Of a stretch of DNA of 41,361 nucleotides, positions 16,740 through 25,362 are shown piece by piece. The position numbers and the translations under genes are program-made. Origin of the DNA: Bacteroidales bacterium Bact_09. GTDB taxonomy: Bacteria; Bacteroidota; Bacteroidia; Bacteroidales; UBA932. Positions within the stretch are counted from its first letter, which is position 1. Each line of letters starts with the position of its first letter. The notes below the pieces were generated by a model. It did not search any database, was not told the DNA's origin, and worked only from the letters and a program-made list of their open reading frames with translations. Location: NCBI GenBank assembly GCA_001603455.1, contig LUZA01000080.1:1-41361 (forward strand). The letters run 5' to 3'.

Positions 16740-18524
16740 ATGTCAAATAAGGAAATCAAATTTTGTCTCCTGTACAGGGATATGTGGCAGTCATCGGGGA
16801 AGTACGTACCCATGGTGCATCAATTGAAACAAATTGCCCCGCTGATCGTAGAAATGGGATGTTTTGACCGGGTAGAAACCAATGGAGGAGCCTTTGAACA
16901 GGTAAACCTGCTTTTTGGTGAAAACCCCAATGTGGCTGTCCGCGAATGGACCAAACCGCTTCGCGCAGCCGGAATTCAGAGCCAGATGCTGGAAAGGGGA
17001 TTGAACGGGATTAGAATGTACCCGGTACCCGCCGATGTGCGCAGGCTTATGTTCAAGGTCAAGAAGGCCCAGGGTGTGGACATCGCTCGTTCCTTCTGTG
17101 GTTTGAACGACCCCCGGAACCTGGAACTTTCGGTCAAATATGCCAAGGAAGCCGGGATGATATCCCAGGCCGCCCTGAGTATTACGCATTCACCGGTACA
17201 TACCTCTGACTATTACCTGTCCGTAGTAGATGAACTGGTAAAATTCGGAACGGACGAAATTGCCCTTAAAGATATGGCCGGAGTGGGCCGTCCCACCATG
17301 CTGGGAAAACTCACCCACGGCATCAAAACAAAATATCCTCACATCAAAGTGCAGTACCACGGCCACTCGGGTCCCGGTTTCTCCATGGCCTCGATGCTAG
17401 AAGTGGCCAAGGCCGGCGTAGACGTGGTGGACGTGGCCATGGAACCCCTGAGCTGGGGAATGGTGCATCCGGACGTGATCACCGTCCAGGCCATGCTGAA
17501 AGAAGCCGGTTTCAAGGTCAAGGACATCAATATGAAAGCCTATATGGAAGCCCGTTCCATGACACAGTCCTTCATTGATGACTTTTTAGGACTGTTCATC
17601 GATCCGGGAAACAAGGTGATGACATCGCTTCTGGTAGGTTGCGGATTGCCCGGCGGGATGATGGGATCCATGATGGCCGATTTGAAAGGCTTCCACAATG
17701 CCATTAATATGTCATTGCGCGCAGCAGGCAAAAAGGAACTGACACTCGATGACCTGGTCACCATGTTGTTCCAGGAAGTAGCATACGTATGGCCCAAACT
17801 GGGATATCCTCCGCTTGTAACTCCTTTCAGCCAGTATGTAAAGAACATCGCCCTGATGAACCTGATGCACATGCTCAAGGGTGAGGAACGCTGGAAGACC
17901 ATAGACAAGAATGCCTGGGACATGATCCTGGGTTATACCGGGAAACTCCCCGGAGAACTGGCCCCCGAGATCCTCGACCTGGCCAAAGAACAGGAAAAAG
18001 AATTCTTCACCGGCAATCCCCAAAGCCAGTACCCCGATGCTCTTGATGAGTATAAAAAGGAAATGAAAGAAAACAACTGGAACTTTGGGCAGGATGATGA
18101 AGAACTTTTTGAACTGGCCATGCACGACCGTCAGTACCGTGACTACAAAAGCGGCATAGCCAAAGAGCGCTTCCAAAAAGAGCTCGAAGCTGCACGCGAA
18201 AAGGCCAAAGCACCCATCGTTATTGAACGACCTGTCATTGAAATGCCAAAGATTGATGTTGATAAGGTCCTGCAACAATATCCCAAGGCACAACCCGTTC
18301 AGGCAGCAGTAAAAGGACAGCTTATCTGGGAAGTTGCAACTGCCGGAGAATCCAAAGAACCTGTTGTAGGAACCAAAGTCAAGGACGGCGATATTCTTTG
18401 TTACATTCAGACCTATTATGGAATGGAACCGGTAACGGCTCTTGCTTCCGGAAAATTAATTGTGGTTTCGGCCAAAAACGGTGCAATGGTTGAGAAAAAT
18501 GAAATTGTTGGGTTCATTGCGTAA
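16740..18524 (+). CDS. PycB/OadA-like carboxyltransferase with altered biotinyl domain
   Basis: The 594-residue protein is homologous to the carboxyltransferase subunit of pyruvate carboxylase and oxaloacetate decarboxylase. It shows 'YRDMWQS', 'RSFCGLNDPRN', the metal-site Lys in 'IALKDMAGVG' (about residue 176), 'YHGHSGPG' (about 206) and the PYC-OADA domain 'LGYPPLVTPFSQYVKN'. The C-terminal 70 residues look like a biotinyl/lipoyl domain, but the E-A-M-K-M motif is replaced by Q-T-Y-Y-G (residues 557-561), so the biotin-acceptor lysine is absent. Beta and gamma pump subunits are not next to it. It may act on a separate carrier protein, or not be a biotin enzyme at all. Confidence 0.82.
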   Translation: MSNKEIKFCLLYRDMWQSSGKYVPMVHQLKQIAPLIVEMGCFDRVETNGGAFEQVNLLFGENPNVAVREWTKPLRAAGIQSQMLERGLNGIRMYPVPADVRRLMFKVKKAQGVDIARSFCGLNDPRNLELSVKYAKEAGMISQAALSITHSPVHTSDYYLSVVDELVKFGTDEIALKDMAGVGRPTMLGKLTHGIKTKYPHIKVQYHGHSGPGFSMASMLEVAKAGVDVVDVAMEPLSWGMVHPDVITVQAMLKEAGFKVKDINMKAYMEARSMTQSFIDDFLGLFIDPGNKVMTSLLVGCGLPGGMMGSMMADLKGFHNAINMSLRAAGKKELTLDDLVTMLFQEVAYVWPKLGYPPLVTPFSQYVKNIALMNLMHMLKGEERWKTIDKNAWDMILGYTGKLPGELAPEILDLAKEQEKEFFTGNPQSQYPDALDEYKKEMKENNWNFGQDDEELFELAMHDRQYRDYKSGIAKERFQKELEAAREKAKAPIVIERPVIEMPKIDVDKVLQQYPKAQPVQAAVKGQLIWEVATAGESKEPVVGTKVKDGDILCYIQTYYGMEPVTALASGKLIVVSAKNGAMVEKNEIVGFIA

Positions 18525-19746
18525 GTTTAAACTTGCTTTGCACTGGCAGATCCTCATTGGGATACTGCTGGGGATTTTGTTTGGGATCCTGTTTCCCGGA
18601 TATATCAATTACACCAAATGGGCTGGAGATCTTTTCCTAAGGGGGCTGAAAATGGTGGTCATACCACTGGTTTTCAGCGCCCTTATAATGGGAGTCTGCA
18701 GTGTGGGAAAAGCAGCCGACTTAGGTCGTATAGCTGGCAAGACATTCGTCTGGTACATCTTTACCACGTTACTTGCCTGCGTTCTGGGACTATTACTGGT
18801 TAATTTTTTCAAGCCGGGGGAAAACGTCGACCTTCAATTGCAGGAAACGGTGACGGAAATTGCTGCCACGAACAATTCCTTTGTGGACCAGATTGTTGCC
18901 ATTGTTCCAGACAACATAGTTCAGGCCATGGCCGAAGGCCAGATGCTGTCCGTAATCTTCTTTGCCATATTATTCGGCTTTTTCATAAACGTATCCACAG
19001 ATAAAACCCAGAAACTCCTGACAGACGTTTTCAACGGGATATACGAAGTAATGATAAGCATCACGTTCCTGGTCATTCGCTTTGCTCCCATAGGTTTGTT
19101 TGGTGTGGTTTCCAATATGGTGGGAGCCCAGGCAGGCGATTCCAAAGCCCTGGGAGTGATGTTTGGCAGTCTGGGTATTTATTCTGCTATCATTGCCGGA
19201 GGTTGCCTTCTACACGGTTTATTGATCATTCCGGGGTTATTTTCCCTCCTTACCCGCAAGAATCCGTTCACATTCATGAAAATGATGGGAACTGCCCTGC
19301 TCACGGGTTTTACAACGGCTTCTTCTGCCGCATCGCTTCCCATATCCCTGCGGGATATACAGGAAAAGGCCGGGGTTTCAAGAAAAATTGCCGGATTTTG
19401 CCTGCCTCTGGGTAATACGGTCAACATGAACGGGACTGCCCTCTTTGAGTGCGTGACAGCCATCTTTATTGCCCAGGCTTACGGTATTGATCTGACCATC
19501 GTCCAGCAGATTATTGTCATACTGACCAGCCTGATGGCTGCCGTAGGATCTGCAGGCATTCCGCTGGCCGGTCTGGTAATGCTGGCCGTTGTACTCAATG
19601 CCGTCGGTCTGCCACTGGAAGGTATAGGGCTGGTTCTGGTAGTGCAACAACCACTGGATATGATCCGTACATCGGTCAATATCTGGGGGGATATGACAGG
19701 AGCCGCCATAGTGGCTCACAGCGAAGGAGAAAAATTAAAGTTCTAG
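18499..19746 (+). CDS. Dicarboxylate/amino acid:cation symporter (DAACS family)
   Basis: The 415-residue membrane protein has about eight transmembrane segments and the two re-entrant loop regions of the family: a serine-rich 'TASSAASLPISLRD' and the Na+/substrate motif 'NTVNMNGTALFE', followed by 'SAGIPLAG'. DAACS proteins import C4-dicarboxylates, glutamate or aspartate with Na+ or H+. The ATG at 18499 is preferred because it starts just before the first helix. It overlaps the carboxyltransferase gene by 26 bp, which suggests that oxaloacetate, malate or a related acid links the two functions (inference). Confidence 0.9.
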   Translation: MKLLGSLRKFKLALHWQILIGILLGILFGILFPGYINYTKWAGDLFLRGLKMVVIPLVFSALIMGVCSVGKAADLGRIAGKTFVWYIFTTLLACVLGLLLVNFFKPGENVDLQLQETVTEIAATNNSFVDQIVAIVPDNIVQAMAEGQMLSVIFFAILFGFFINVSTDKTQKLLTDVFNGIYEVMISITFLVIRFAPIGLFGVVSNMVGAQAGDSKALGVMFGSLGIYSAIIAGGCLLHGLLIIPGLFSLLTRKNPFTFMKMMGTALLTGFTTASSAASLPISLRDIQEKAGVSRKIAGFCLPLGNTVNMNGTALFECVTAIFIAQAYGIDLTIVQQIIVILTSLMAAVGSAGIPLAGLVMLAVVLNAVGLPLEGIGLVLVVQQPLDMIRTSVNIWGDMTGAAIVAHSEGEKLKF

Positions 19747-19752
19747 GGAACA

Positions 19753-20871
19753 ATGGATGCCACTCTCATATGTCCCTCATGCGGGGCGCAGTACCCAGAA
19801 GATGATATTGTCTGGCGATGCCGTTGCGGCAGTTTCCTGGATATTTCATACGATTATACATTTAATCCCTCACAGCTCAAAGGGGTTGAGAACTTTCTGC
19901 GTTACAGCAGTGTCCTGCCTTTGCGTGACCCGGATGGTGCGGTAACATTCGGAGAAAAATTTACGCCGCTGCATCCCATGGTCTTCTATGGTGTCCCGGT
20001 CAGGGCAAAAATGGATTTTCTTTTGACCACCGGTTCTTTCAAGGACCGCGGAGCCTTTTTGATGATCAATAAATGCCGCGAACTGGGTATACGCAGGATC
20101 GTGGAAGATTCGTCAGGAAACTCGGCCTGCTCCGTTGCCGCTTATAGTGCACTGGCCGGAATCGAGGCACATATTTTCATGCCTGCAGGGAATTCCTCGG
20201 CAAAGACCGTACAAGTGAGGACTTACGGAGCCACACTTCACAAGGTGCCGGGAAACCGCAGCGATTGTGCCAGGGCGGCCGAAGAAGCGGCCAAAGACAG
20301 TTATTATGCGGCCCATACATGGAATCCGTATTTTTTGCACGGCACCAAAACGATCATATACGAGATCATGGAACAATCCCTGTGGCAAACGCCGGGTTAT
20401 ATTTTTATACCGGTCGGGAGCGGATCACAGTTTCTGGGTGTCTGGCTGGGATTGCAGGAAATGAGAAAAGCAGGTATTATTGGGGAATATCCCCGTTTGA
20501 TGGCCGTTCAGAGTGAGCATTGCTGCCCGTTGAAGCATTACCTGCAGGGAGAAGAAACGCCGGAGCTTCCCAAGGCACCCATCCTTCCCGAGGGCATTGC
20601 CATCCGGCGCCCTGTAAGGCTCACACAGATCATCCAGGCGGTGCAGGAAACTCAAGGCGAGGTAATCACGGTCAGCGACCGTGACATAGTGGAGGCGTTG
20701 AAAGCCTCGGCCCGCCAGGGTGTTTTCATCGAACCCACCTCGGCCGCTGCTGTTGCGGCCCTCAAACAATACAGAGGGCGCCTGACACTAAGCGACAAGG
20801 TGGTAGTGTCCCTGACGGGCCACGGACTGAAAGCCTCGGCCCGGATGGAAGAAATTCTGGAAAACCGTTAA
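19753..20871 (+). CDS. thrC: Threonine synthase
   Basis: This 372-residue PLP enzyme of fold type II converts O-phosphohomoserine to threonine. An N-terminal zinc-ribbon-like segment (CPSCG...CRCGS) is followed by the PLP lysine Lys97 in 'TGSFKDRGAF', 'EDSSGNSACSVAAYSALAG', the phosphate-binding 'PVGSGSQFLGVWLG' and 'FIEPTSAAAVAAL'. This layout is that of the shorter threonine synthase-like branch. A different beta-replacement or lyase activity cannot be excluded. It lies 6 bp after the symporter and shares an A with the next ATG. Confidence 0.85.
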   Translation: MDATLICPSCGAQYPEDDIVWRCRCGSFLDISYDYTFNPSQLKGVENFLRYSSVLPLRDPDGAVTFGEKFTPLHPMVFYGVPVRAKMDFLLTTGSFKDRGAFLMINKCRELGIRRIVEDSSGNSACSVAAYSALAGIEAHIFMPAGNSSAKTVQVRTYGATLHKVPGNRSDCARAAEEAAKDSYYAAHTWNPYFLHGTKTIIYEIMEQSLWQTPGYIFIPVGSGSQFLGVWLGLQEMRKAGIIGEYPRLMAVQSEHCCPLKHYLQGEETPELPKAPILPEGIAIRRPVRLTQIIQAVQETQGEVITVSDRDIVEALKASARQGVFIEPTSAAAVAALKQYRGRLTLSDKVVVSLTGHGLKASARMEEILENR

Positions 20872-21497
20872 TGGAATCATTTTCATTTATACAGTGGGCA
20901 CTCGATCACCTCAATTACTGGACGGTGGCGCTTCTGATGACTATAGAAAGTTCGTTCATCCCTTTTCCTTCCGAGATCGTTGTCCCGCCTGCAGCCTATC
21001 TGGCTGCTGCCGGTGAAATGAATCTTTATCTGATGGTGCTTTCTGCCACGGCGGGCGCTTTGCTCGGGGCCCTGATCAATTATGGGCTTTCCATTTGGAT
21101 AGGCCGTGTCATTGTCTATAAATTTGTAAATTCGCGACTGGGGCATGCCCTTTTGCTGAACGAGCAGAAAATGATCAAGGCCGAGAGTTACTTTGTGCGT
21201 TACGGGAACGTTTCCACCCTGATCGGACGTCTGGTGCCGGCAGTGCGCCAGCTGATATCTATTCCCGCCGGTCTGGCCAAAATGCCCATAGGCCGGTTTG
21301 TGCTTTACACATCGATAGGGGCCGCCATCTGGAATTCCATACTGGCTGTTCTGGGTTATTCCCTGCACAGCGTTGTCCCAAAGGAGCAACTCATGGAGAA
21401 GGTGCATGTATATACCTCTCAGATTTCCTGGGCGCTTCTGGGACTGGGTGTTTTGGTATTTGGGTACATTATCTGGAAAATGATACGAAATAAATGA
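20871..21497 (+). CDS. DedA-family membrane protein
   Basis: The 208-residue protein has four to five membrane segments and the DedA signatures 'SSFIPFPSEIVVPPA', 'GALLGALINYGLSIWIGR' and 'FVRYGNVSTLIGRLVPAVRQLISIPAGLAKM'. DedA proteins are inner-membrane scramblase- or flippase-like proteins; some flip undecaprenyl phosphate or phosphatidylethanolamine. The ATG overlaps the thrC stop codon (TAATG), and the next gene starts 2 bp after the stop. Confidence 0.9.
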   Translation: MESFSFIQWALDHLNYWTVALLMTIESSFIPFPSEIVVPPAAYLAAAGEMNLYLMVLSATAGALLGALINYGLSIWIGRVIVYKFVNSRLGHALLLNEQKMIKAESYFVRYGNVSTLIGRLVPAVRQLISIPAGLAKMPIGRFVLYTSIGAAIWNSILAVLGYSLHSVVPKEQLMEKVHVYTSQISWALLGLGVLVFGYIIWKMIRNK

Positions 21498-21498
21498 T

Positions 21499-22728
21499 AT
21501 GGAATTAATGATCATATTGTTGCTAATCCTGTTGAATGGGATCCTGTCAATGACCGAAATGGCCTTTGTCTCGTCCCGAAAATTCAGGCAGGAAGCCGAT
21601 GACCGTTTCCTTTCGACCATTCAGATAGGGATCACGCTCATTGCCATCCTGACCGGCTTGTTTTCAGGAAAAGCACTTTCTGACAATCTGGCCGCTTACC
21701 TGTCCCGCTGGAACCCATTGCAGAATCATGCTTACTGGATAGCGAACGTGCTGATAGTAACAGTAGTGACTTACCTTACACTTGTTGTGGGAGAACTGGT
21801 GCCCAAAAGACTGGGTATGATAGCTCCCGACAAGATAGCCAAAGCCATGTTGGGACCCATGAAGCTCTTTCGCCGGATCACCTACCCGTTTGTATGGCTG
21901 CTGACCAAAAGCACGCACGGAATCATGATCCTCTTTGGACTTTCGGACCTGAAAGAAGCTAAGGTCACGGAAGACGAAATAAAAGCCCTGATTGAAGAGG
22001 GCAGGGAAGATGGAGAGATCCGAGAAGTGGAGCAGGAACTTGTAGAAAGGGTGTTCAACCTGGGCGACCGCACCATAGATTCGGTAATGACTCACCGCAG
22101 CGATCTGGTATGGCTGGATATCAATGATCCCATAGAAATGAACATAGACATTGTCCAGAGGAATCTGCACGGGATCTATCCCGTAGCCGACGAGGACCTG
22201 GACCAATTGCTGGGGGTGGTGTACATGAAAGACCTTTTCGGGACGATTGACAAAGAAGGGTTCGATCTGCGTTCGGTGATCCACAAACCGCTCTTTATTC
22301 CGGAAAATCTGAGTGTATATGCGGCGGTGGAACAAATGAGGCATACCTATAGTAAATATGCTTTGGTTTCGGATGAATTCGGAAGCATACAGGGCATGGT
22401 CACCCACTCTGACATTATGGAGGCCATTATTGGTGAATTACCCGAGAACAGGGAAGATCACGACATTGTAGCCAGGGGTGACGGTTCATTTTTGATTGAC
22501 GGTCAATGCGACTTTTATGCCTTCTTGGAACATTTTGACATGGAAGACCTGGCTACCCGGTACGATTACAACACCCTGAGTGGCCTGATACTGGACAAGC
22601 TGGAACACGTTCCCGTTACCGGAGAGACTTTCAAATGGGAAGGATTATCTATAGAGATTGTGGATATGGATATCGCCCGTATAGACAAGGTCCTGGTACA
22701 ACCGGTCAAAAATATTTTCCCAGATTGA
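21499..22728 (+). CDS. CNNM/HlyC-CorC family protein with CBS domains
   Basis: The 409-residue protein has an N-terminal CNNM membrane domain ('LLLILLNGILSMTEMAFVSSRKF', 'FLSTIQIGITLIAILTGLFSG'), paired CBS domains at about 195-320 ('DSVMTHRSDLVWLD', 'DEFGSIQGMVTHSDIMEAI') and a C-terminal CorC/HlyC domain. Family members are implicated in Mg2+/Co2+ efflux. The cytosolic loop between the first two helices looks about 18-20 residues shorter than usual ('SSRKFRQEADDRFLST'), as if an in-frame deletion had occurred. The 3' end overlaps the convergent patatin gene by 23 bp. Confidence 0.88.
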   Translation: MELMIILLLILLNGILSMTEMAFVSSRKFRQEADDRFLSTIQIGITLIAILTGLFSGKALSDNLAAYLSRWNPLQNHAYWIANVLIVTVVTYLTLVVGELVPKRLGMIAPDKIAKAMLGPMKLFRRITYPFVWLLTKSTHGIMILFGLSDLKEAKVTEDEIKALIEEGREDGEIREVEQELVERVFNLGDRTIDSVMTHRSDLVWLDINDPIEMNIDIVQRNLHGIYPVADEDLDQLLGVVYMKDLFGTIDKEGFDLRSVIHKPLFIPENLSVYAAVEQMRHTYSKYALVSDEFGSIQGMVTHSDIMEAIIGELPENREDHDIVARGDGSFLIDGQCDFYAFLEHFDMEDLATRYDYNTLSGLILDKLEHVPVTGETFKWEGLSIEIVDMDIARIDKVLVQPVKNIFPD

Positions 22729-25303
22729 TATATACGCCAAACTTGGCTCCTGGATGCAATCCGTATTCTACAAGTACGTCAATGGGGCCCAGCGGACTGT
22801 CATAGGAGTACCCTGCAGCCGCCCCCAGCATATACATACCTTTATTCCATTCAATCAGTTCCAGTGTGGACCGGCTGATCCTTGCCGCGTTCCCCTTAAC
22901 CCATACATAATGGTTGTTCCCTATACGGTATCGCGCTTCGAAACAAGTAGCCAGAAATTTATTATCCACCACTTCGGTGGGTCTGAATCCGTAAAACGGG
23001 AGCTGGTGATCCAGATAATGTGCCCCTATGGTTCCGCCCACAAAGTTCTGCATGGGAAAAGAGAATTCCTTCCCGTACAGGAACCTCCCGTACAATGACG
23101 GGACCAGCGTTACCCGGTCCGTTACCGGAACCGCTACATAAAGCGATGCCGAAAAGACAGAAAAGGGTATCTGGTTCTTATATCCGGCAAAGTCATCGGT
23201 GTACATGGCATACTCTACTTTTAACTGAACCCCGTTGGAAGGATAATTGGCGTTGTCATAGCTGTCGTAACGTACTCCTCCCCGGTAACTAATCAGGTTC
23301 TCGTTCAGTTTTTGCCGTTGCAGTCCCGCTGCATTGGCCATGATCAGTCTCTGCGACCGGAAATTCTCATACCGGGCACCCAGATAAAAGTTGAAATTTC
23401 TGTAATAAAAATTTGCTACGTCAAAGTTGACACGGTTTTTGTGAAAACGCACGTTGTGGCTGGTGGTGTCACGTCCGGTGTATAATTCCATGTTGCCGTA
23501 GCGGTAGGTGTATGACAACCCAAATTCCCCCAGCCAGGCGTCCTGGTAAAACAGGCCAATGTCCAATAAAGGATTGGTGGAAAGCCTTCCGGTGACCTCC
23601 AGTATTCCTCCCTTTAGGTCGGGTGGTGCAAAAATGGTGTTGATATATCCCGATGCGATCTCTCTGGTATCAAACCGGATGCCTATGCTGACGGCACTCC
23701 GGGCTCGTTCAGTGCACTGGAACGTCAGGTTGTACCGGCCGCCTTCTTCTATTAACGAATAGGTAAGAGAAGAAAAACTTCCCGTGCCTTTCAGCCTGTC
23801 CACCGCTTCCCTTAGGGTATATATATCGATAGTCGAGAACTCCTTAAAACGAAGCATGCGCCTCAGGTTTTTCTCGTTCAGCGAATTGATGCCGTTAAAA
23901 ATGATGTATCCCAGCTCGATGCTGTCTCCTATGGGGATGTCGGTGCCGGCCTGTCTGTTGGGCGGCAGCTGCAGATCCATGGCCGGAGTTATGCCTATGA
24001 GTTCCTTAACGGCCAGGATGGCATCCCAGTTCTCCCGGGCTATGCGTTCCCCACGGACCAGCAGCGAATCCACTGCCGTCGTGTTGAAGCTCGCGGTTGT
24101 ATAGGGGTGGGTATCGGGATGTATGTACAGATCGGTCAGATTTCTGTTCTTTTCGAAATTCTCCCTTCCGATGCGTTCCATCATGTGATTTACAATAAAT
24201 ATCAGGCTGTTGCGATCCTGTTCACTGATGTTACCCCGCATCAGTTCTTCCCGTCTTTCGGTGATCATGCTCACATCTACTCCAATTATTATCTCGGCCC
24301 CCATCTCTTTGACCACATTGGCGGGAAAGTTATTGATCACTCCGCCATCTATCAGCACGCGCCCGTCCCGTTCCACGGTGGTAAATGCCCCGGGGATGGA
24401 CATGCTGGCACGGATGGCCAATGGCAAGCTGCCTTCACGCATAACCACCTCGTCTCCGGTCATCAGATCGTAAGCGATGCAGGCGAAGGGAATGGGCAGT
24501 TGGTTGAATGATTCCATGTTATGGTAGCCTTTGGTGAACTCGGTCAGCATATCCATGACCGACCCGCCGCTCAGGAGCCCCGTGGAAATATGAAAACGTT
24601 TCCGGTCAAAAGGCAGGGTGATCAGTGCTTTGTCAGAGACTTCTTTTTCTGTGAAAAAGAGTTTGTCTCGTGTGATCTTGTCACTCAAAAGGGCCAGCCA
24701 GTTTTGTGTGCGCATGATGCTGTCCATGGCAGCCGGGCTGAACCCGATGGCGTACATCCCGCCCACAATGGCTCCCATGCTGGTGCCAGCAATGTAATCG
24801 ATTGGAATGCCGGCCTCTTCCAGGACCTTAAGTACGCCGATGTGGGCGACCCCCTTTGCCCCGCCTCCACTCAACACCAAGCCTACTTTTTTCCGTCCCC
24901 TGTGCAGCGTCGGCCGGGGCTGCCGCTGCTGTTCTTCCGTGCCTGTTGCCTGGGCCAGTTGCTGCACTTCATCCGGCAGCTTGACCGCCTCAGCTCCGGA
25001 TTCCCGCTGCTGTTCTTCCGTGCCTGTAACCGCCTCGGCTCCGGATTCCCGTTGCTGTTCTTCCGTGCCTGTAACCGCCTCGGCTCCGGATTCCCGCTGC
25101 GGTTCTTCCGTGCCTGTGACCGCCTCGGCTCCGGATTCCCGCTGTACTCCATCCGGATGTTCAGCTGCCCCGGGCATGGATTGCTGTTGCACTCCCTCTA
25201 GAAGCTCGGCCCCACCTGTCATATCTCCGCTCAGGCCTTGAGCAGGCTCGGCGTATAAAAAAGAACTGATACAAAAGATTACAAGAAGGGTAAAAAACCT
25301 CAT
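22706..25303 (-). CDS. Patatin-like phospholipase fused to a BamA-type barrel
   Basis: The 865-residue protein has a signal peptide (about residues 1-18), a low-complexity repeat region (about 55-107), a patatin domain with the oxyanion loop 'SGGGAKG', nucleophile Ser175 in 'GTSMG' and catalytic Asp319 in 'IDGG', a POTRA-like segment near 470-540 and a C-terminal BamA/Omp85-type beta-barrel to the end. This is the PlpD-like type V autotransporter-related layout common in Bacteroidota, an outer-membrane phospholipase. The N-terminal 15-residue repeats (T-G-T-E-E-Q-Q-R-E-S-G-A-E-A-V) are not part of the family. It diverges from the ketosynthase-like operon. Confidence 0.92.
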   Translation of the reverse strand: MRFFTLLVIFCISSFLYAEPAQGLSGDMTGGAELLEGVQQQSMPGAAEHPDGVQRESGAEAVTGTEEPQRESGAEAVTGTEEQQRESGAEAVTGTEEQQRESGAEAVKLPDEVQQLAQATGTEEQQRQPRPTLHRGRKKVGLVLSGGGAKGVAHIGVLKVLEEAGIPIDYIAGTSMGAIVGGMYAIGFSPAAMDSIMRTQNWLALLSDKITRDKLFFTEKEVSDKALITLPFDRKRFHISTGLLSGGSVMDMLTEFTKGYHNMESFNQLPIPFACIAYDLMTGDEVVMREGSLPLAIRASMSIPGAFTTVERDGRVLIDGGVINNFPANVVKEMGAEIIIGVDVSMITERREELMRGNISEQDRNSLIFIVNHMMERIGRENFEKNRNLTDLYIHPDTHPYTTASFNTTAVDSLLVRGERIARENWDAILAVKELIGITPAMDLQLPPNRQAGTDIPIGDSIELGYIIFNGINSLNEKNLRRMLRFKEFSTIDIYTLREAVDRLKGTGSFSSLTYSLIEEGGRYNLTFQCTERARSAVSIGIRFDTREIASGYINTIFAPPDLKGGILEVTGRLSTNPLLDIGLFYQDAWLGEFGLSYTYRYGNMELYTGRDTTSHNVRFHKNRVNFDVANFYYRNFNFYLGARYENFRSQRLIMANAAGLQRQKLNENLISYRGGVRYDSYDNANYPSNGVQLKVEYAMYTDDFAGYKNQIPFSVFSASLYVAVPVTDRVTLVPSLYGRFLYGKEFSFPMQNFVGGTIGAHYLDHQLPFYGFRPTEVVDNKFLATCFEARYRIGNNHYVWVKGNAARISRSTLELIEWNKGMYMLGAAAGYSYDSPLGPIDVLVEYGLHPGAKFGVYINLGKYF
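24984..25143 (-). repeat. 45-bp tandem repeat in the patatin gene
   Basis: Three full 45-bp units begin at 24984, 25029 and 25074, and a partial fourth begins at 25119. They differ by a few substitutions and encode 15-residue repeats between the signal peptide and the patatin domain. The unit length is a multiple of three, so copy-number change would keep the frame. Confidence 0.9.
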
Positions 25304-25319
25304 GAAATGGCATTTTGTA

Positions 25320-25327
25320 CAAAATTA
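25320..25327 (-). promoter_or_regulatory. -7 promoter box (TAATTTTG) for the patatin gene
   Basis: The minus strand reads TAATTTTG, 16 bp upstream of the patatin ATG at 25303. No -33 partner is clear. It is back to back with the promoter of the ketosynthase-like gene. Confidence 0.45.
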
Positions 25328-25347
25328 TCATATTTTGGAAAATTTCA

Positions 25348-25355
25348 TACATTTG
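25348..25355 (+). promoter_or_regulatory. -7 promoter box (TACATTTG) for the ketosynthase-like operon
   Basis: TACATTTG fits TAnnTTTG. A 7-nt offset, as calibrated at rnpB, puts the transcript start at 25362, one base before the first ATG at 25363. The mRNA may therefore be leaderless or nearly so. Confidence 0.5.
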
Positions 25356-25362
25356 CAGTCAT

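Noticed and set aside
24521-25241. Plus-strand open frames opposite the patatin gene
   Set aside because: They arise from the GC-rich 45-bp repeats in the real gene and encode repetitive Cys/Ser-rich peptides.
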